From the NCBI GenBank assembly GCA_937968015.1, contig CALBSO010000003.1, positions 1 to 55,575 on the forward strand: DNA of 55,575 bases, given 5' to 3'. How positions within the stretch are numbered: position 1 is the first letter of the stretch; every line of letters begins with the position of its first letter. Both the position numbers and the translations under genes were made by a program. The notes under the pieces are model-generated. The model worked only from the letters and a program-made list of their open reading frames with translations. It was not told the DNA's origin and made no database searches. This stretch comes from an uncultured Thermomicrobia bacterium (GTDB lineage Bacteria; Chloroflexota; Chloroflexia; Thermomicrobiales; JALYUS01). Positions 51,089 to 55,575 of this stretch are shown here, one piece after another.

Positions 51089-52297
51089 TTATATGAGGTG
51101 ACAGGCCCACTCCTCGGGCGGCACCCACTGACCATGCGAGTCCACGAGTTCGATGTGCAGGTGCGGCCCCGTGGAGTAGCCCGTGTTGCCGCTGTCGCCG
51201 ATCAACTGCCCCTGCTCCACGACGCCATGAGCGATCTGCTTGTTGAGGTGCAGCAGGTTCCAGACGTACCCGTTGCTCATATGGAGGGACTCGATCAGCG
51301 CGCCGCCATAGCTGCGCGGCTCGGCGATCGACGCAGCGGGGGCGTAGAGCGGGGTGTCCAGCGGCGCGCCCCAGTCGATACCGGTGTGGAAGTGCGGATA
51401 GCCCAGATAGGCGGGCTCGCCGCCCAGGGGCGAGATGCCATAGCCCTGCGTGATAGGGAAGCGTTTGCCACCGAAGACGACGTTCATGATGGCGGCAACC
51501 CCCGTCGCTGGCGCGAGGTTCTCCGTCGCGCTCGTCACCGGCAGGCGGGGCACGCAGTCCCCCGTCTCTGGATCCTGCTTGCCCGGCATCGGGATGAGGG
51601 GAATCACCGGCGGCCCAGCGTGCTGCCGCACGAGGGCGAGCAGCAGGCGGGCGTAGGCGTCGCCGCAGGATGCGCCGACGTTGCCCGGATCGCTGCACGG
51701 GTCGTAGATGCGGGCGTAATCGGCGAGATCGGCGGTCTGCCGGTAGAAGATGCCGACGTAGTTGAACCAGATGCCGAGGCCCGCCGCGACGGTTGGACAC
51801 GCCGCCCACTGGTGTCCCGTCGTCGCCGGTCCGGGCGCGCAGCCGTACTGCTCCGCGTAGGGTCTGGCGGCGGCCCAGATCATGTTCCCTCCGTTGCCGG
51901 GGCTATTGATCCCCACGGTGCCCATGTTGCTCTCCAGTTGCCACTGGGCGATCAGGAGCGGGTCCACCCCGAACTGCTGCCCGAGATGGAGGATCGTCTC
52001 CCCCTGGCCGACGAGCGGGCTCCTGGGGTTGATCGCGGCGACCAGGCGCTCGATGCGCGCGGCGTCCGAGGGACCGAAGCCGAGATCGTGGATGGTCGGC
52101 GTCCCCCCCGTCGTGGCGTAATAGACGGGACCGACGGCCTGGATGAAGGGGCCGAGCGGCCCACTCCCCGGCAGCCCGGGCAGGTGCCCGAGCGGGTTGA
52201 GGGAGCGGGCGAGGGCGGCCGTCCCGGCGGCGACCACGGCGAGTAGGAGGACCGGTACCAGCAGCACGGCGACGAGCGCCCCGATCGCCAGTTTCAT
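51089..52297 (-). CDS. Bifunctional peptidoglycan hydrolase (lysozyme-like + M23)
   Basis: The protein has 402 residues. A membrane anchor (residues 3-30) is followed by a transglycosylase/lysozyme-like domain with Glu122 in AQWQLESNMGTVG, and a C-terminal M23 peptidase with HTGIDWG (His304, Asp308) and GPHLHIEL. Such VirB1-like enzymes open the cell wall for the conjugation channel. The ATG at 52297 overlaps the VirB4 stop (ATGA). Confidence 0.9.
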   Translation of the reverse strand: MKLAIGALVAVLLVPVLLLAVVAAGTAALARSLNPLGHLPGLPGSGPLGPFIQAVGPVYYATTGGTPTIHDLGFGPSDAARIERLVAAINPRSPLVGQGETILHLGQQFGVDPLLIAQWQLESNMGTVGINSPGNGGNMIWAAARPYAEQYGCAPGPATTGHQWAACPTVAAGLGIWFNYVGIFYRQTADLADYARIYDPCSDPGNVGASCGDAYARLLLALVRQHAGPPVIPLIPMPGKQDPETGDCVPRLPVTSATENLAPATGVAAIMNVVFGGKRFPITQGYGISPLGGEPAYLGYPHFHTGIDWGAPLDTPLYAPAASIAEPRSYGGALIESLHMSNGYVWNLLHLNKQIAHGVVEQGQLIGDSGNTGYSTGPHLHIELVDSHGQWVPPEEWACHLI

Positions 52298-54795
52298 GCG
52301 CCGCCCGCCACGATCCGCATTGGCGCTTCGCGCTCCTCCGCCTGGTGGTGTTCGCCGCGTGCCAGCGCGCGCACCGCCGCCCAAACGTCCCCGCCATGCC
52401 GCGCGATCGCCGCCTGCCGGAGTTTCCGCTCGGTCGGCACCGAGGTGAAGAGCCAGTATTCCTCGGGGGTGACATACAGGCTAATCTCCCCCGAATCCGC
52501 ACCGCGACGGGAGTGCAAGTACGCGCCCGCCCGCACCTGCCTGACCGTCCTGAGTCGCCCGACCATCGCCCGCTCGTCCGCCGAGAGGTGGAAGACCGCC
52601 TGCACCTGCGGCAGCGCGTGGTCGGATTGAGCGAGCAGCAGCGAAACCGACGCATTGTCGATCACGGCCCGGCCGAGCGGCCCCTCGTAGTCGGTGACCA
52701 TCTGGCTAAGGTTGAGCGTGATGATGCCGTGATGCCGCCCCGTCCGGGTCGCCTCCGCCACGAAGCGCGCCGAGGCGGGATTGTTCAGCAGGCTCCACCC
52801 CTCGTCCAGCACGACGAGCGTCGGCCGGGTCGGGTCGGCGATGACGGACCAGATGTATTCAATCAGGGGGAGCATGGCGAGCGGCACGAGCCGGTCGGCG
52901 AGGCCCTTGAAGTTGAAGACCTCCAGGAGTGCGTCGGGGCGCACCGTGGTCGGTCCGTCGAGCAGGCCCGCATAGGTACCGCCGTGGACATAGGGCACGA
53001 GCCGCTCGGCGAGTGCGCGGTACTGCTGACGTCGCAGCGCGTCGCCCCCCTCCCCCGCCTCCTGCGCTTCCTCCCTCCTCAGCCAGTCGAAGAGATGGCG
53101 CTCGTACGGGGCGCGCTCCTCCCGATAAACTGCCCGGCACGCCCCTTCGAGGAGCGCCCGCTCCTGTGCCGTCAGCGCCGGTGCCCCGCCGTGCAGCTCG
53201 CCGACCATGAGTGTGTGCAGGTCGAGCAGGTATTCGAGCTTCGTCTGGCTCGGCTCGACCGCATTTCTTGGGAGTTCCCACGGGTTGATGCGGAAGCCGC
53301 TGTCCAGCAGCACCCGATGCACGACGGCGCCGGGCACCGCGCCCACCAAATCGTCCCAGTGTCCCGTCGAGCGATCCAGCACGATCACCCGCCCGCCGCG
53401 CGCGATGTGCTTGAGGGCGAAGCTCTGCGCAAACATCGTCTTGCCGGAGCCGCTGATCCCCAGACAGGTGAGGTTGCTGTTGTCGAGGGACGGGTCGTAC
53501 ATGTCGAGCGTCACCACCTCATGGCCGGGGTGGGAGAAGCCGATCAGCGGCCCACCGTGCGTGCCGGCGCGATGGTGCAGGAACGGCAAGGAATCGGCGA
53601 GATTCGTGGTGACGGTCCGGTAGGTCATCCCGGCCGGATTGTGGGCGAGGGGGAGGGTCGCCTGCCAGACGACATCCTGATAGAGCGGACAGCGGTCGAT
53701 CGCCGTGCCGCCCGCGTCCCCCAACGCCTTACCGACCGCGCGTGCCGCCGCAGCGACCTCGTTGGGGGTGCCAGCGCGGACGGTGACGAAGATGGCGGTG
53801 CGGAAGGTGCGCAGGTCGGTCGTCGCCATCACGCGCAGGAGGTCTGCCGCCTCGCCATACGCCTCCTCCTGCTCGATGTCGGGGCTACTCCCCTGGTGCT
53901 GGCGCTCGGCGAGCACCGCGTGCCGCTGGCGCAGGGTGCGCGTCAGGGCGGTGCGCTCCTTCTCCTTGGCGAGGGGTTCGATGTGCAGGGCGAAGCGGAA
54001 GGCGACGCCGGTCGCCATGAGGGTCTTGAGCCAACCCGGGAAGGTGCCGTCGGGCAGGGCGCGCAGGCTCATCGTCGTCTCGTAGCCACGATCGAGGCTC
54101 AAGGAATCGGCGCGCCGCAACAGGCGGCTCTGCCCGAGCCGGTCGCGGAGGGTGCGCAAGTCTGCCGGAGACACCTCCCGGTAGGGTGCCACGACGTCCT
54201 GGCTCCAAGTGGGATTGGCATACTGCCAGAGGAGGTCGAGCAGCCCCTGCCGCCCGAGCGGTGTCGCGACGATCTCGAGGTCGGCGAGAGCATGGGCCAG
54301 TTCGCTCGTCGCTTGGGTGAGCGTTGCCAGCGCTTCCCGGTGCGCCGCACGATCCCGCGCGAGGAAACGGCGACGATCCGAGTGTGGTCTCCTCGCCCGT
54401 CGCCCCTCGCCGGCACTGGGGAGCGAAAGGATCGCATAAAACCGGAGATCGGGGATATGCTGCTCGCCGAGCTCGTGATGATAGGCCGCAGTGAGATGGT
54501 CGACATAGGTGACGAGACCCGCAGGCGGGTGGAACTGCGCCAGATGGCGCGGCACCCATTCCTCCGCGCGCAACGGGCTGTTGACGACGAGTAGTTCGAG
54601 ATGGGTGCCGAGCGGCAGATAGTTCAAGGTGTCCGCAAAGAGCGCGGCAACCGTCGCGGCTGCCTCGTCCGACTGAATGCTGAGGTTGATGCCCGTGCAG
54701 GCGAGCGCCGAGCCGATCCGGCCATCGACGGTGACGAAGTGGCCTTCCTCGACCGCGAGCACCGGCAGGAGGTCCGCGACCGCTCCCCTACGCAT
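52294..54795 (-). CDS. virB4: VirB4-type conjugation ATPase
   Basis: The protein has 833 residues. Walker A is GISGSGKT (residues 446-453), Walker B VVLDEGWSLL (near 660-670), with FRINPWELPRNA and HGIITLNLSQMV typical of VirB4/TraC. The N-terminal third is the CagE/TrbE-like part. VirB4 powers pilus assembly and substrate transport. The ATG at 54795 follows GAGGAGGAG and overlaps the VirB3-like gene by eight bases. Confidence 0.93.
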   Translation of the reverse strand: MRRGAVADLLPVLAVEEGHFVTVDGRIGSALACTGINLSIQSDEAAATVAALFADTLNYLPLGTHLELLVVNSPLRAEEWVPRHLAQFHPPAGLVTYVDHLTAAYHHELGEQHIPDLRFYAILSLPSAGEGRRARRPHSDRRRFLARDRAAHREALATLTQATSELAHALADLEIVATPLGRQGLLDLLWQYANPTWSQDVVAPYREVSPADLRTLRDRLGQSRLLRRADSLSLDRGYETTMSLRALPDGTFPGWLKTLMATGVAFRFALHIEPLAKEKERTALTRTLRQRHAVLAERQHQGSSPDIEQEEAYGEAADLLRVMATTDLRTFRTAIFVTVRAGTPNEVAAAARAVGKALGDAGGTAIDRCPLYQDVVWQATLPLAHNPAGMTYRTVTTNLADSLPFLHHRAGTHGGPLIGFSHPGHEVVTLDMYDPSLDNSNLTCLGISGSGKTMFAQSFALKHIARGGRVIVLDRSTGHWDDLVGAVPGAVVHRVLLDSGFRINPWELPRNAVEPSQTKLEYLLDLHTLMVGELHGGAPALTAQERALLEGACRAVYREERAPYERHLFDWLRREEAQEAGEGGDALRRQQYRALAERLVPYVHGGTYAGLLDGPTTVRPDALLEVFNFKGLADRLVPLAMLPLIEYIWSVIADPTRPTLVVLDEGWSLLNNPASARFVAEATRTGRHHGIITLNLSQMVTDYEGPLGRAVIDNASVSLLLAQSDHALPQVQAVFHLSADERAMVGRLRTVRQVRAGAYLHSRRGADSGEISLYVTPEEYWLFTSVPTERKLRQAAIARHGGDVWAAVRALARGEHHQAEEREAPMRIVAGGA

Positions 54796-55150
54796 CCGGC
54801 TCCTCCTCACGCCGCATGCCCTCGACGAGGCTGAGGGCGAGCGGACCACGCCGAGGAGCGCCGGGGAGGTAGTCGGCGGGCGTCGCGAGGCTGTGCCAGA
54901 AGCGCTGCGGCAATTCGAGCAGAGCGCGCGCGCTGCCCCCACCCGCGAAGGTGAGCCCGAGCGGTATGCCGACGAGGAGCGCCCCGAGGCTGAGCCGCAG
55001 CGTCGTCGGGATCGCTGCGGGCAGGAGCATCAGGCAGACCCAGAGGCAGAGCACACCGAGGGCGAGCACCGCCCACTGCGCGAGACTGAAGCCGAGGATC
55101 TTCAGCGGGTTGTCGAGATGGCGTGGTGTGCGGTTGATCGTGCGTGGCAT
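54788..55150 (-). CDS. PrgI/VirB3-like inner-membrane protein
   Basis: The protein has 120 residues and two close transmembrane helices (AVLALGVLCLWVCLMLLPAA and LSLGALLVGIPLGLTFAG). An N-terminal ITRTPRHLDNPLKILGF-like segment and position before VirB4 fit the PrgI/VirB3 group of Gram-positive-type secretion systems. Confidence 0.82.
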   Translation of the reverse strand: MPRTINRTPRHLDNPLKILGFSLAQWAVLALGVLCLWVCLMLLPAAIPTTLRLSLGALLVGIPLGLTFAGGGSARALLELPQRFWHSLATPADYLPGAPRRGPLALSLVEGMRREEEPDA

Positions 55151-55172
55151 AGCGTCTCCCCCCTTTTCGCGA

Positions 55173-55481
55173 TCAGTGCGCGACGCCGCCGCCGAGCCCG
55201 GTGAGGATCTCCCAGAGCTTGGTGACGATGAACGGGCCGAAGGCGATCAGGAAGAGCGCGCTGGCCGCGTAGAGCATCTTCTCCACGCCATCCCGTCGCC
55301 CGAGGAGGAACATCACCGCGCCGACCGTGAACATCAGGATGCCGATCGGGGCGGCGACCGGGATGAGCAGTTGCTCGTAGACCTTCTTGAAGAAGTCGCC
55401 CATCTGCGAGGCGTCGCCCGTGGCGGCGAGCGGGACGAGCAGTGTGTGCGCGTACAGGATGCATCCAATCGGTGAGAGCAT
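55173..55481 (-). CDS. VirB2/TrbC-like pilin
   Basis: The protein has 102 residues, two or three hydrophobic segments (IPVAAPIGILMFTVGAVMFL and MLYAASALFLIAFGPFIVTK) and a glycine-rich end. Size, helices and position before the PrgI/VirB3-like gene fit a conjugation pilin. The gene starts 15 bases after the stop of the CpaE-like gene that crosses the join. GAGGAGGA precedes the ATG. Confidence 0.78.
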   Translation of the reverse strand: MLSPIGCILYAHTLLVPLAATGDASQMGDFFKKVYEQLLIPVAAPIGILMFTVGAVMFLLGRRDGVEKMLYAASALFLIAFGPFIVTKLWEILTGLGGGVAH

Positions 55482-55495
55482 GGTGGATCCTCCTC

Positions 55496-55575
55496 TTACA
55501 CGTCCGCCAGTCGCCCCAAGACGGCGACCAGCAATCCCTTGACGGCCCGCCGGTACTCCGCAGGCAGCGCGTCCA
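55496..55575 (-). CDS. 3' end of the CpaE/MinD-like ATPase (continues from position 1)
   Basis: On the circular molecule the gene that starts at 1135 continues here. The reading frame runs through the join and ends LLVAVLGRLADV with TAA at 55498-55496. Bases 55537-55575 duplicate 1-39. Confidence 0.85.
   Translation of the reverse strand, partial: DALPAEYRRAVKGLLVAVLGRLADV
55537..55575. repeat. Right copy of terminal overlap (circular join)
   Basis: Identical to 1-39. Removing one copy closes the circle at 55,536 bp and restores one intact gene. Confidence 0.93.

Overview
The window is best read as one complete circular plasmid of about 55.5 kb. Its last 39 bases repeat its first 39, and a CpaE/MinD-like ATPase gene reads through the join without a break (minus strand, from 1135 down to 1, then 55536 to 55496). 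The sequence is GC-rich. It encodes a conjugation system of the PrgI/VirB4 type with no outer-membrane VirB7/9/10 genes, a CopC protein with an LPXTG-like anchor and a Gram-positive-style SOS box. I infer a monoderm-like, high-GC host, most likely Chloroflexota (Thermomicrobia-like); this is inference, not proof. I found no rRNA, tRNA or CRISPR array.

Layout. (a) 1-1353 and about 43.7-55.5 kb, minus strand: the transfer module. It starts with a small membrane protein at 1353 and continues with the CpaE-like ATPase, VirB2-like pilin, PrgI/VirB3-like protein, VirB4, a lysozyme/M23 hydrolase, a VirB6/TrbL-like channel, a repeat-rich oriT candidate, a MobC-like protein, a short MOBP-like relaxase, a VirD4 coupling protein with an extra C-terminal HTH, a DUF559-type nuclease-fold protein and small plasmid-biology genes, including a WYL protein and ArdC. 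(b) 1.5-4.4 kb: an XRE regulator, ImmA/IrrE-like protease, MAB_1171c-like membrane protein and PAP2-like membrane protein, divergent from the transfer operon. (c) 4.5-7.6 kb: replication and partition (two winged-helix replication proteins, a possible antisense RNA, a long perfect inverted repeat, ParB-like protein and ParA). (d) 7.9-23 kb: a copper/redox envelope island with a decayed SCO1, a polysaccharide deacetylase, TolB-like propeller, TIGR03943-like protein, DUF318 permease, two CopC-like proteins, a two-component system, a CopC-CopD-cytochrome c fusion, a TlpA-like thioredoxin, MauE/DoxX, CsoR and a NiCoT transporter. (e) 23.3-27.7 kb: an intact IS with 16-bp terminal repeats and a 4-bp target duplication, an XRE gene, a decayed ORF, a PIN-like protein and a tyrosine recombinase. 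(f) 27.7-31.7 kb: a tightly coupled four-gene operon (KOW/RHH-like protein, GHKL ATPase, DFCGG-motif protein, DUF5131 three-Cys protein), the best candidate here for an undescribed (defence-like) system. (g) 31.8-34.7 kb: a B12-binding radical SAM enzyme beside a paralogue that has lost the iron-sulphur motif. (h) 34.9-35.9 kb: a PIN-domain toxin-antitoxin pair. (i) 35.9-41.5 kb: an SOS-controlled ImuA-ImuB-DnaE2 mutasome.

Together these describe a self-transmissible, stably partitioned plasmid. Its cargo joins extracytoplasmic copper and redox handling with inducible mutagenic DNA repair and at least one uncharacterised accessory operon.
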